Below are positions 24,624-35,782 of a stretch of 64,000 bases of DNA, one piece after another. Under the pieces are notes generated by a model, which was not told the origin of the DNA, ran no database searches, and saw only the letters and a list, made by a program, of their open reading frames with translations. This stretch comes from Fragum whitleyi (Eukaryota > Mollusca > Bivalvia > Cardiida > Cardiidae). Each line of letters begins with the position of its first letter. The first letter of the stretch is position 1. Where the stretch lies: positions 37,566,215 to 37,630,214 of the forward strand of contig OX411559.1 of assembly GCA_948146395.1 (NCBI GenBank). The letters are read 5' to 3'. A program made the translations under genes and the position numbers.

Positions 24624-25365
24624 ATAAATCCTAATGAAAAAGAAAGAGTTAAACAAAGCTTTGTAAAGGATGACAAGACACTCACGAACGTTTAAAGAAA
24701 TGGTGTTCCGCTTTTCACAAATTTGCATTTTCGTAAAAGGTGTATTTTTTGATCGAAACTTTTGCCAAGATTTTGTCACCCTTTTCGCAAGGCTGGGATC
24801 ACGAACTGGTCTGTCTTGGTCTCTATTTTGGTCTCTGTTGTGTATTGTGGTAAAAATAAGACCTTAAAAATAACGTTTTGTTTTCATGATTTTTCCATTT
24901 AAGAAGAGAATAATTTAATGTTCGTTTTTTTCAGTGTTCTAGCATTCTGATTGACTGAAAATTAAATTTAATCCTCAATGAAACAATTTATTGTAAGCAG
25001 TTATTTTGAAGCTTGCGCGCAAAGTAGTCACTCAAGAAATCTGTTTTCTTATGGAGAAATTCTTCATTTTTTGTTTTATTATATTAAATTATGAGATATT
25101 AAGAAAGTGTTTTTGTATTTCATGAAGGTATACAAATAAAAGCCTTACTACACTCATGTAAAAATCCGTTTCGCGTATTCATACAGTCTGATCATTTTCT
25201 TTTTTTTTATACATTAAGGAAATCTAAAAATAATCTTTTCATCTCAAAAATGATCAAGTTTGTGTCTGTCTTAGGACCATCCGCCCTGCGTTTTGGATGA
25301 CAAAAAGGAGCAAGCTGTTTGCAATATATGACCAACTTTGACATGTACTGCGTACAAAGCTTGGT

Positions 25366-25474
25366 ACAGTTAAAAACATCCCGATCAAAATCATTCTAAA
25401 ACATTCACTCAGCGCTCTAATCATTTATTCCAAACACTTACTCTAATCGATCATAAACATTCCCAGATCATTCA
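25366..25474. repeat. ATTC-rich MITE, left end only (A3)
   Basis: ACAGTTAAAAACATCCCGAT begins the element. Similarity stops at the deletion join near 25474, where sequence equal to about 3864 of U1 takes over. Confidence 0.6.
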
Positions 25475-25602
25475 AGACGATTCGATTTTACCGTAATTTC
25501 TCGACAAAACACAAAAGGGCATTAAAGAAAGCCTGTTCATATGGTGAGACCCGTCAGGAAAAAGGGGGCCATCTTAGAACTGTCGAACGTAGCAAGACTG
25601 TG

Positions 25603-27256
25603 ACGTTACGCAAGAAACTGGTGATCCTTTGCGTTACAGATAGTTTTTACGTCGGCGTAAATATAACGTTCTGTTTTTACAAGACTATCTTCACGCCAAC
25701 ATTAGCAAGCGATATATTTCTTTTATTGAAAGGCTGTTTTATCTTTGCCAAGACTCAAATAAAAAGAGTATGTAATTTTTTTGACACGAAATGGACACGG
25801 ATTTCCAAAGATTCCGGCGAAGATCCTATGATTTAATGCAGAGTAGGATTGATTCGGTGGGATTTTGAAATACTCATTCAAATAAAAATATGCGGGCTAT
25901 ATCAAACATTTCTAACGGTTCAAAAATAAAATTTTGATTTACTAGTAATATGTATTTTCAGATTATTGACTAGAACTTATCATTTAAATCAAGGACTTTC
26001 AATTAAGATTTAAAAAATAATTCCGAAGAAATCGAGTATAGCTGAACCAATCGATCTTACAAGTGAAGAAAGCTTACTTCAAATAGAAGTTTGATATTTT
26101 AGTTCTTTTTTTATTCAGTTTGATAAAATTTCTGTTTAGGATGTTTTCAAACAGATCAGTTTATTACAGCATCATTTTTTTTCATTTTCATTTATTTCAT
26201 TTTGCTTTTATTTTATTTTCTTTTTTTGATTGAAGTTTAAATCTCCGTCTACTTTTCTTTATATTGTTCTTAACTTTGAAGCATTTTAATTTATTCATTT
26301 ATTATTATTATATTAATTATTATTATCGAGTGTCATAAAATTTAAAATACGAGTACAAATCAAATCAAGCATATGAAATGCGAATAAATTTCAAAGTATT
26401 TATTCTACTTTTGCATGGTAGCGGGGAAATTAACGTCGCGTTCTGAAAAACAACGTAGGTGGGACATTTTGGGGTAACTTTTGTATTAATCAATAAAATC
26501 ATTTCTATTAGCCCGAGAATTGAACGAATCATATCGTTGTGAATAGAAATGAAAATGTATTATTATACAGAAATTTTAATTCAATGCAACAAATTAATGA
26601 TAAAAATAATTCAGGAGGAAAATAGCAATTCTTAATTATCAACGACAAAAAATGACAGCTGGACATTTTTGGTGACTCTAGTATTTTCGCTATGCTTCTT
26701 AGCGGAGCTTCAAAAATAAATTAATTTATATTATTCTAATCAAAAGAGAACTGAATTTTTTAATGTAAAAATTAGTATGATTAGTAAACTTTACATAAAA
26801 CGGTATATACAAGATTGCGACTTCACTTACATCGTCGTTAAAGTGGGAGGCTATTATCTTTTTAATCTATCATTCGTGCGATCTTAATTTTTCCAACTAC
26901 ATTTTAAAAGATAACACTGATGAAACCAGAAATATTAATACTTCGTCCAGATATAAAATCATTATTATTTTACGGCCAAGTAATTGAAACAGCAAAATGA
27001 AGGCCTCGACCGGAGGAAAGTTTTAGGCGGGACACGTCGTTTATTACATCCTTTTTATACGTTTGGAAGGAAAATAACCTATGCACATTCGACAATATAC
27101 GGATCCTACCAAATAATCATGAAGAATGTTATTTGATGCAAAGTTTGGTGTTTATTTCACTAATTTCTGACTAAAATGGAGATTAAACCGAGAAAAAAAA
27201 AACAAGCTAACAATGTCGTCGTTTTTGTTAAGTGTCACCAGTATCTTGCGTAACGT
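25603..27256. mobile_element. Non-autonomous TIR transposon inserted in U3
   Basis: The termini are inverted: ACGTTACGCAAGAAACTGGT at 25603 and, at the right end, ACCAGTATCTTGCGTAACGT ending at 27256 (19 of 20 complementary). It is flanked by CTGTG at 25598-25602 and 27257-27261. The empty site in U1 (3985-3989) has a single CTGTG, which confirms the boundaries. The 1,654-bp interior is very AT-rich, with no open frame resembling a transposase. The superfamily is unresolved. A 3-bp TGT duplication with a TIR one base longer is an alternative reading of the same junctions. Confidence 0.85.
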
Positions 27257-28564
27257 CTGTGCAATTTGCACAGACAGACAAAGGTCGGACTACCCAGATG
27301 GTCCCTTTTCGCTTGACGTGTCAAATATTCATCTCACGGAATTTTTATATATTGCCTTTATTCGCATGACGAATTATAAACACACACGGGACGGACCAAA
27401 TTGCTCGAGTCATCGCATGATTCGAGTTAATGCAAGTTAGCATAATTGTCCTGCACGAAAACGTTTCACTGCGTTTTAACTTGCTTTTTTTTATTTTTTG
27501 CTTTCAAGATTTCTGACAATTACAGATTACAACTTTTCATTTTTCTGAAACATAGGAAATCTTTGTCTCTCTTAGAGAAGAAAACGTCGTTGACTATTAA
27601 GTGTGATTTGAATCCGAGGCGCTACCAATTTCGGAATGACGGCTGCTTAAATGGAAATGTGTCTTCAAAAATCAAGAACCCTAGACGATTCTACTGAATA
27701 GACATCGGGAATAATAAGGACGAAGCCATGATAGCGCGTCATTTCGCACGTGGGCTCATCACAATTTTCAACCTTCCCGCTTAAGATATGCATAAAACAA
27801 AATCAACGATAGAATAGAAGATCACCATAGAGGGTTAGAAAGAATTAGATCTAACAAGATCCGTTTTCTTCAAACGCATTTAATAGCCGAAATAACACAA
27901 GAAGCCAAATTTCTCCAAGGTACTTTCTAGGTTGTGGAAAAGGCCAAGCGATGTTCCGATGGATAAATACTGTTTTTTAGAATATGATTTTTGTACAATT
28001 GTAAGTAGGCGAAACTGGGAGGGACTGATCTTATTTGCGAATTCCTATTTGAGTTAAAAATAGATTTTAAAAAAAAGAAAATTATTAATCGGGAATCGAT
28101 TATTGGGAATTCAACCCCAATACAATACATGTACATGTAAATTGGAAATATCTTTGTATAGTTGGGTTTTCCATTATCTCTAATTTCAAAATTCAAATTA
28201 TGTTTCGTTTTCGATATTTTGTCGAGTTTCTTGTTAATTTTTTTTCTCTGTTCGACGAAATTTGCGCAGAACAAAATAAATACGACGATTAATTAAATAT
28301 ATTATGCGGATTACCTTTATTATACCAATTATTTGTTAATACAAGTGTCTTGAATTCGGATTTAAAGATCAAATATATCCATTGCACTTGTACAAACCAT
28401 GTGTTGTAGAGACTCATTGAAATTATTCACGTGATTTCCCACAACTTCATGTATAATTGAAAATAACGATTTCAGACGGGCTTAACATCTCCCACTCCCC
28501 CCCCCCCTCCACTCTCTTATCTGTATAACTTGGATAAAATAGGGTTTTGTCAATTTAAAGCAAG

Positions 28565-28640
28565 TCATGCGTTCAGAACGAGAAAACGGAGAAAACTGTT
28601 TGCAGATTATACTCCGTTTTGCACGCTGACTGAACGCAGG
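28565..28640. repeat. HP-A hairpin element, shortened
   Basis: Left CATGCGTTCAGAACGAGAAA, then TGTTTGCAGATTATACTCCG. The right arm is reduced to TGAACGCAGG, with the central stem lost. Confidence 0.6.
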
Positions 28641-28806
28641 TAAAGGTGGTGGGACCGTTATAGTGTCGCAACATTTCGAACCACACGTTCTTTCAAAATG
28701 TTAACCGAGGTTTCCTAATGAAAATTATTAGGAAACCTCGGTTAAACCTGTCAAAGTTCATTACTTCCTAAACATTGCGGACCTTTGACGGGTCGACTCC
28801 CTTAAG
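28641..28806. repeat. HP-B hairpin element with perfect inner stem
   Basis: The inner arms AACCGAGGTTTCCTAATG and ATTAGGAAACCTCGGTTA are perfect complements around AAAATT. The outer arms are more worn. Confidence 0.72.
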
Positions 28807-29604
28807 TCCCGATGAAAACTCCGTAAGGAAAATTAGATAATGGATGAGAACTGACAGAAGTCAACTTAACCTCAGTTTAGAATGACAAGACGCTCAAAAA
28901 CGTTTTAAGGAATTGTGTTTCGTTTTAAACAATTTTGATTTTTCGTTTAAAGCGGATTTTATGATCGACACTTTCGCTTACGTCACCTTTATCGAAAGGT
29001 TTAAATTACAAACTGGAAAGATACTTGATTATCCTTTAGTCAGAAACGTCATCCTTAGCAGGATGGTTTATAATTCAATTGTTACGTCATGTAAACCCTA
29101 GTGCTAAATGACGCGCTTCATGTCTGCACCCTTATTATTTCCGAGGTATGTGTGCCGTGGAATTGCTGAGGGTTTCCGATTGCCATGGTCAATCACATTG
29201 GAACTTCAAAGATCTATGAAACTTTTCGCGTTATTAATCACAGGGTATAACGTGCCACGCCGACACCAGAAGGTTTATGGACACCTGATCGATTTTTTCG
29301 ATACGGAACTAACGGTGGGGCAAGTTTTTGACTGATTTGTAAACTAAAATAATCATTTTCATTTCAATTTTTAGTATCACTGTCGAGATAAATGGTTCTT
29401 CTTTTAGGAAATATAAGGGGAGGGTAACAACTAAGCAAAATGAGCGAGTTCTAGCCCTAGGAGTGAGTGACTTTGCTCGCTTTTTAGGTTTGTCATAAAT
29501 TTTTTGTCAAACAACCTGACTATTCTTCATTGTTTGTGTTTGTCTAAGAGCATTTATGTATCCTCTACACAAATTCCAAATTTCTCGGCAAAAGATCCAC
29601 ATAA

Positions 29605-29770
29605 AGCGAAGATATTCGTACTTTTATTGGCCTGGGTAGTGAAAAATTTGATAACTAAACACCCCCTGAATTTTTTTCGATTGGAAATCGACACCAGAAT
29701 TTGTGATAGGGGGTGTCTTGTTATCATATTTTCCGCTACCCAGGCCAATAAACGTACGAATATCTTCGCT
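29605..29770. repeat. Long hairpin element (62-bp arms)
   Basis: The left arm runs from AGCGAAGATATTCGTACTTT through TTGGCCTGGGTAG to CACCCCC. The right arm is its complement, ending GTACGAATATCTTCGCT. Overlapping open frames on both strands here are a by-product of the palindrome. Confidence 0.75.
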
Positions 29771-30209
29771 GTTCCGTTTATTACAGACACGAGTAGGTAT
29801 GAAAGGCAGAAAGTTAACATGTAGACGGACGGACAAAATCATTATTACACCTTCAAAAATTCTGAAAAACAAAATTTTTCATGGTATTAGTTGGAAAATA
29901 TGATATGACAAGAAAAAAATACGCTTCATTAATTCGATTCTGAGATTTTCGGCGAAATATTGGTCCATATAGAAGTCAAACGGACTATACCTTTAAAAGT
30001 GGTGTTAAATTTCCTTCGAACAAACATTTCACGGTGGAATGAACACTAATTTGATAAATATAACGGATTTAAAACTTACCAATAGACGCGTATTACGAAT
30101 ATGGTATACCATGAATCGTCATCTCTGATTTCCCACAAATTTGAAAAAAAAAGAAATGACGTATTATTATTTAACATTGGTCAGAGCGAAATATACTTCA
30201 TTTCTATAG

Positions 30210-30457
30210 ATTTCTGTTGCCATATTGTTCGAACAAAATCATGACAAGAGATCGTTTCGTAGATATCTGTTCAATGTACTACTCGTGTCTTGGTGGAGGG
30301 TGGTGGGTTTTACTAATTGTATTTTATATACTTATCGAAAGCAGCCTTTTTCAATTTAATTCGAACGTGATCTCAATAACATTATTTACATTTTCAATGA
30401 GTAAAGATGTTGTGAAACTCGGATATGATGTCGGAGACATGATCTGTTTAACAAAAG
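30210..30457 (+). CDS. Candidate exon, seven-TM receptor-like (TM4 to extracellular loop 2)
   Basis: The exon is bounded by an acceptor (TTTCTATAG/A) and donor (AAAAG/GTTAGT) and reads open for about 82 codons. It shows a hydrophobic segment, GGGWWVLLIVFYILIE, then a polar stretch ending GDMICLTK with the last codon split after its first base. The final ICLTK plus donor phase is shared with the exon ending at 55863. The underlying codons differ synonymously (TGT/TGC, ACA/ACC), which is evidence of past selection on protein. By analogy with the 55.8-58.8 kb model this would be TM4 plus the second extracellular loop with its cysteine. The start of the gene is not found. A following TM exon may be 30695-30873. 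It may be a pseudogene. Confidence 0.4.
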
Positions 30458-30694
30458 GTTAGTTACTGAACATGGGAAAAGATTACATTTTTCACGGATT
30501 CTACATTTTCAGAGACCCGAAAAATGTTTTCACTTGAACCGTAAACCATTTTGAAGATCTCCGCAAATGTACACGCATTCAAAAACGTGAATTGACGCTA
30601 TTATCACATAAAAAGTAGTCCGGCAGAAAAGTGGCATATTTTACTTGAACCTAGTAGTGTGGTATAAAGTTTTTTTCTTGGTTGATTCTTGTAG

Positions 30695-30873
30695 CCCAAG
30701 TCTTACTCATTAAGATTCTGCCTGATGACATCTTGTCATCATTGAGCATTTTGAGAAAATCGAGATGGCAGCCAGGACCCCTTGAACAAGTACATGTTAC
30801 CGCTTTACTTGTCTTGATAATAGGTTTTTATGCATTTTTGACCGTTGTTTTGTTGTACAGATCATATTTTTAA
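30695..30873 (+). CDS. Candidate terminal exon with one TM segment
   Basis: The acceptor TTCTTGTAG/CC joins in phase with the donor at 30457. The frame runs 58 codons to TAA and ends in a hydrophobic helix, VTALLVLIIGFYAFLTVVLL. Doubt comes from the first 90 bases, which also occur inverted at 34250-34370 as part of the inverted monomer array. The exon may therefore be repeat sequence read open by chance, or an exonised repeat. A competing tiny terminal exon (30513-30544, acceptor ACATTTTCAG) also fits the phase. Confidence 0.2.
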
Positions 30874-32319
30874 GTAAAATAAGGAAATTAACCCATAAAA
30901 CGAAAGAAACAATAACTATTGTAGGCAACATGGCAGCCAAACAGTAATATTACACGGCATTTAGAGAACAATAGATTCTATTTGACAACCAAACTTTTGA
31001 ATTGGTTCAATTCCTGATATGTCTGAGAGCTGTAATCCCGTCTACTTAAAATTAGATTGAAAACCCCATCACAGCTTTCAAATTGACTTCCTAACTAGAT
31101 GGCAGCCGGGAATGCAAAGTTGAGAATAATACCATTTTGATTAGCTACAAATGTTAAATGACCTTTATACCTTTATTTAATATTACTATTAATCCGCTAA
31201 CTTGTCGTTTTCTGATAAAGCAAATACTAGTATTCATTTTGATAATCAAAATTGTGTTTATAAGTTAAGATGGCTGCCAAACAGAACGATTGATTGTTTG
31301 ATTACATTGCACTGTGAATAGGAGTTTACACAGTTTTCTCAATTCTTTTTAATTTATATCAAATATTTTTCTCTTTCCATACTCCTTTCATCAAGCGGAT
31401 TGTATCTCTCACTACATATGACTCATTTTTCTTAGTTTGAGATGGCAGCCAGGAATGCGGATGACAGCATCTATAACCCTATCTTTTTTTCTGATGGTTT
31501 TCTACAGATTTCCACTTGTTTTGCCCAGAGAGGCTCAGAGAGGTCCAATGAACAAATAAATATCACTCTTCGACATTCCTTAGAGGATAAAAAGTGACTC
31601 TTACTGGGCGACAGACTAAAAGAAATAGAAAGACAATTTTTGTTCTTAAAACTAGCTGTCATCTCCAAATTAGAATCTATGATTTTCTTATTGACCAGAT
31701 TTATAAATATGGCGTAAAGAACTCATTAAACAGATGTTTGAGTCATAAAATGTAGATACAAATGAGGAAGGACATCTACAAAAGCGTTTCTTACACATAG
31801 ATTATTTTAGTTGCCATCTTGGAATTCACCCTAAAATACCATGCGGACCAGAGATAGCGTATATTAACATCTTGGACTGCGTCAAATGATTAATTCCATA
31901 CCTTTTTTCGTGATTTCGCTTCGAGGAGTGTATGATGCCCCCTCTGATCTAATAATTTTACACATATTTGGATACAAGCTAATTTAGTATTTAAAACTGA
32001 TTGCCATCTCGCATTGAGAATGTTATGATCTTAAAATAAGCACTTCATGATTGAAATGAATATTGAAATCCTAAATTAAGTAACATCGGCCACTATCATT
32101 AGATAAAAGCTATTTGGAAGCGTAGACAGTGTTTTTCAGTCATTTTTTAAATTCTTTGGCGACATCTTTAGACCGCTCAGAACGACAAGTAGAACAAATA
32201 ATGCCATCATGATTCTTACATAGGAAGGTCAAATGATCATTTCAATCGATTGCCTTTTTGGCTGTCATTCCACATTTACAATAATTTTTAACATTTGTTC
32301 ATTGCATCTTAAATATGCA

Positions 32320-32565
32320 GCCGTCATAGCGCAGTCGGTAGCGCGTGTTCGATCTTCGACGGCGGCACTCATTTTTTCCGACTATTTGTCTCTCACCAAT
32401 GGATTGATAATCATAAACTAATGTGAGATAGCAGCTGGAGGCTAGGTAAGGATGTGGTGGTTGTACTGGTGAGAGAAATACCAGGAAGTCATTGTTAGGT
32501 GCTCCGATATAATTGAAACAATGTTGAAAGTGGCGTAAAACTCCATTCAATCAATCAATCAATCA
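32320..32565 (+). mobile_element. tRNA-derived SINE, full-length copy
   Basis: The tRNA-like head has an A-box region, TAGCGCAGTCGGTAGCGCG, and B-box-like TGTTCGATCTTCG. The body (GATAGCAGCTGGAGGCT, TTAGGTGCTCC) leads to CTCCATTCAATCAATCAATC, an (ATCA)n tail. Length is near 245 bp. The tail and body also occur at 34507-34724 and, inverted, at 36055-36269. It is an RNA polymerase III-type retroposon with no coding capacity, inserted within the inverted monomer array. Confidence 0.8.
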
Positions 32566-34506
32566 TTGAAAATTACAATTTAAATGTTTGTTTGAGCTTG
32601 GCAGAAAGCTTAATGACCAAAGAAATGTAAAGTAAGGGAAAGCTTCAAAATCAGTTGAGGTTTTTTTACTTGGGTTTACTACCACTTTTATCAGTATTTC
32701 AGCAAAACTGCGTTGCTTAGAAATCTGATGGACATACGTTCAAACAATACTTTCCTCGGCCGAAGATCGAACCATGATGCCTGTGGTTGAGAGTCCGACA
32801 CTGTGCAATGTTCTAGGTCCAAAAAATCAACTGAATTTGTAACTTTTCCTCTGTTCAGTTGTGTCATTATACTTAAAATAGCTTGCACTGTAATCGACAT
32901 GATAACAAGATTCCGAAATCTGCATCTTTAAAAGGGAAAATCTTCAGCAAAGTCTTGATAAAATACAATACAAAGGCTTGATATAAGCTGACACACAAAA
33001 AAAATCTTTTATATTTTTTCATTTGTGGCTGCTATCTTGAATATTAAAATGCAAATGGCATTTTTTAAAAAAAAATATGTTTCATTTAGAGAAATACATT
33101 TTTGTTCACATTTCTGATTTTTATCTTGAGTTTTACTACATATATACACGATTTAAAGGCTGTCATCCATCCAAGTTTCAAGTAAACATGATCTCAAATT
33201 TAAATGAAACCAAGAGCAATATATTTCAATTAGTCAATGGAATGTGTATATTATTAGAATTTATTTAGAGCTATTGCCTTTTTACTTTTATAAAGAGCTC
33301 ACCTTGCTAAAACTATCCTAATAACCATAATCAATTTGAGTTTTGTTTAAAGCAGTCTTTTTCTCACTTATTTTGGCAGGGCATGTTCATAGCAAAAAAT
33401 GGCGAGTAGAAGGTTTATTTGTTTTTAGGTGGAAATCCACATCCATTTTTCCTGACTGACTTCAAATTTAAGAAAGAAATTAGATTAGAGGGAGGTTGTT
33501 TTTATGAGCCTAGTTTCAAAATTGGTCAGATTACTTGCGGACTAAATGTTTAAAATTATCTAAAGGTTGTTGTTGGTTTCAACGTGACTTTCAGAATCCC
33601 ACTTGGCTACCACATTGATTACGATTCTAAATTTATATCCGAATTTGAGCATGTTTGTTTCTCTAGTTCTTATTAGCTCAGAAAATAAGAAATAATATGT
33701 CTAAAAAAATATGAAGATATCATACTTATGCTGAGCTTGCATATTGTATAAAAATCCTGGCTGCCATCTCAATTTTAAAAAATCTCAATGATTTCAAGGT
33801 GTCATCAGTGTAATTATTGATGAATGCTTTGGCTAGAAGAATCAATCTAGGAATCAGCTAAACTGGCCTTAAAAATCTTCCAGATTGACATTTTGAGCAA
33901 AAATTTGCATTTATGCATCCCTGGCTGCCAAGTTCAATTTCCGAAAAAAAAATCAAACGACTAGAATTCTTTACCCGTTTCAAAAAGAAAATAGTTTCAG
34001 CCCCTGAACAAAATGGTTGAAAACCTTTTGAGGTTGAAATCTGTCATAACATGGCGATTTACACCGTTTACTAATCCAGAATTCCATTTGGCTGCCATCT
34101 TGATTACAAGTCGAAATTTAAATTTCAACTTCACACATTAATTTATTTGTGAGTTCTAATAAGCATCTTAGTGACCAGAACAAGTGAAAAAGTAGGTTCA
34201 GAAAAATAATTATAGCAAGTTAATGATCAGTTTGTATATTTCACGATAACCCTGGCTGCCATCTCCATTTTATCAAAATGCTCAATGATGACAAGATGTC
34301 ATCAGTCAGATTCTTGATGTGCAGTGTCTAAGCTACCAGAATCAATCAAGAAAAAAACTTTATACCACACTACTAGGTCCAGCTTAATTTCTGCCGGACT
34401 ATAAGAATACAGTACATATTCAACGAATGGGGTGAAAATAGTAATTCAACGCTATTAAACCAGCACTTTATCTATTGTACAGTCACGTTTGCTTACATCA
34501 ACGTTG

Positions 34507-34724
34507 CTTGAGTTTGATCCCCGACGGCGGCACTCGTTCGTTCCGATTATTTTTCTCCCAACAACGGGTCGATAATCTTAGACCTATGTTGGATAGCAGC
34601 TGGAGGCTGTAATGGTAGTACTGGTGTGAGAATTACCAGGAATCCTTTTTTAGGTGCTCCACCCGCCGCGATTGAACTGCAAAATTGTTGAAAGCGGCGT
34701 AAACCCCCTTTCAAACAAACAAAT
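34507..34724 (+). mobile_element. tRNA-derived SINE, 5'-truncated copy
   Basis: It begins within the B-box region (GAGTTTGATCCCCGACGGCG) and keeps the body (GATAGCAGCTGGAGGCT) and GGCGTAAACCCCCTTTCAAA, with an (ACAA)n-like tail. Confidence 0.75.
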
Positions 34725-35440
34725 TGGAAATCTTGATGGTCAGTGAATTTAACGCGATGGTGGGTCATCGATTTCACTTTTTTTCTCTTAATGATCATAT
34801 TTTGACGCATTTGGCCTATCAATGCTCGAGCTCCTCAAAATCGGATCTATACAGTGTTTTCAGTGCGTTTGAACCTCCACTCGAACCCCTCGTTAAAATG
34901 GTCGTTTAAAAAAAGAGTTTTTTAATAGCCAAATTTCGAAAGTTTTAAAATGCATCAGTGTGTCCACTCATTCAGTGAAGACCGATTCACAGTGCTGACA
35001 GCACTTTGATTTACAATCGAACTATTGGGCACTACCTTTAACCGCCGTTTTGGATCTAGTAACATCGGCTTTGACCCAGGATCAGAAGTATCGAGGTTAA
35101 AAGTTTAAAATGAAGTTACTAGAGTTGAACCCGAGATCATTCAAACGGGAATCTAGTTAATTTTGGTCAATACCGACTTCCATATGAATTTACCTCGTAT
35201 TTCGTCCCAAATTATGTTAGAAATTATTGTTATTTTATGTATACGAATGTTTAAAACTAAAAGGATTTAACTTGCTTAGCCACAGTGAATACATTTCATC
35301 GTTGGGTTACGAAATCCTATTAACTTTCGCCTTTTTAACCCACCGACAATTTAAGGTTCATGTAAAGAGTTATTGAACCAAATTTAATGCTGCTTTTATT
35401 TTCAAAAGGTATATTTTGCCCAGCTAAACAATGTATCAAA

Positions 35441-35772
35441 TTGACGCTGTGGATGAGCATAAGCAGTTGTACACTTTAAGAGGCTCCATCTCATAACAGA
35501 GTAGAAATCCCCCATATTTTCTGGATTTGTCGGTGATGTTTTATTAAAACCAAAGAGCATGAATTTCCACATTCCTCAATTTTGACAATTTTCGTGATGA
35601 AATCCCCCACATTATTGAAATCCTAGAATAAACACTACAACCTTAGAAATAAAATTCAGTCTCAAAAGGCTCTTTTGAAACAATCAATTTTCAATTATTT
35701 TGTCAACATACATGTAAAACCGGTTTGGCCTGTTTTTAGTTACACCATCTCACCATAATATTTTCTACGATT
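35441..35772 (+). repeat. Direct duplication, copy 1
   Basis: GACGCTGTGGATGAGCATAA through CTCCATCTCATAACAGAGTA, GATGAAATCCCCCACATTAT and CATGTAAAACCGGTTTGG recurs at 35783-36527. No gene is seen in either copy. Confidence 0.75.
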
Positions 35773-35782
35773 AATTTTTAAT

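Larger units (their letters stand above)
22660..27520 (+). repeat. Partial, interrupted macrosatellite unit U3
   Basis: U3 follows U2 directly and matches the first 4.2 kb of the unit. Two events break it. A segment equal to about 2825-3863 of U1 is absent at the join near 25474. A 1,654-bp transposon is inserted at 25603-27256. After the insertion, similarity to U1 resumes at the equivalent of 3985 and fades near 27520. U3 is visibly more diverged from U1 and U2 than they are from each other, and it mixes A-type and B-type bases. Confidence 0.85.
23339..27520 (+). repeat. 3.6-kb repeat A3, deleted and interrupted
   Basis: This is the only 3.6-kb repeat in U3. Its first part carries B-type bases (GATTGTGACG and TTGTTAACC near 23402-23440). 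Other stretches match A. It lacks 1.04 kb containing most of the ATTC-rich MITE and HP-E, and carries the transposon at 25603-27256. No B copy follows. Confidence 0.8.
27520..29340. repeat. Diverged, rearranged macrosatellite fragments
   Basis: Blocks here match the unit at clearly lower identity and in altered spacing. 27545-27600 resembles 8416-8475, 27930-27960 resembles 11288-11320, 28040-28200 resembles 541-700, and 28380-29100 resembles 8480-9240 (including HP-A at 28565-28640 and HP-B at 28641-28806). No gene is seen. Frames such as 28913-29101 correspond to the shadow frame at 9039-9242 of the unit. Confidence 0.65.
30593..34420. repeat. Inverted array of 165-172-bp monomers (3.8-kb foldback)
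   Basis: The word TGGCAGCC (with ATGGC before it) recurs on the plus strand at 30766, 30931, 31100, 31271 (as TGGCTGCC) and 31443, a spacing of 165-172 bp. From about 31650 the same motif appears inverted (GGCTGCCATC and variants) at 31655, 31811, 32001, 33026, 33602, 33764, 33923, 34090 and 34254. The outer ends are inverted copies of each other: 30630-30780 (CCTAGTAGTGTGGTATAAAG) and 34255-34400 (CTTTATACCACACTACTAGG). A SINE sits inside the right part. Middle monomers are strongly decayed. Confidence 0.72.

Noticed and set aside
25600..25836. 78-codon frame inside the U3 transposon as a transposase
   Set aside because: It starts in the terminal repeat, is too short, and has no catalytic motif.
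29504..29903. Four overlapping frames on both strands
   Set aside because: They are a by-product of the long hairpin at 29605-29770.
32320..32395. A functional tRNA gene
   Set aside because: The tRNA-like head continues into a SINE body with an (ATCA)n tail, and the cloverleaf is incomplete.
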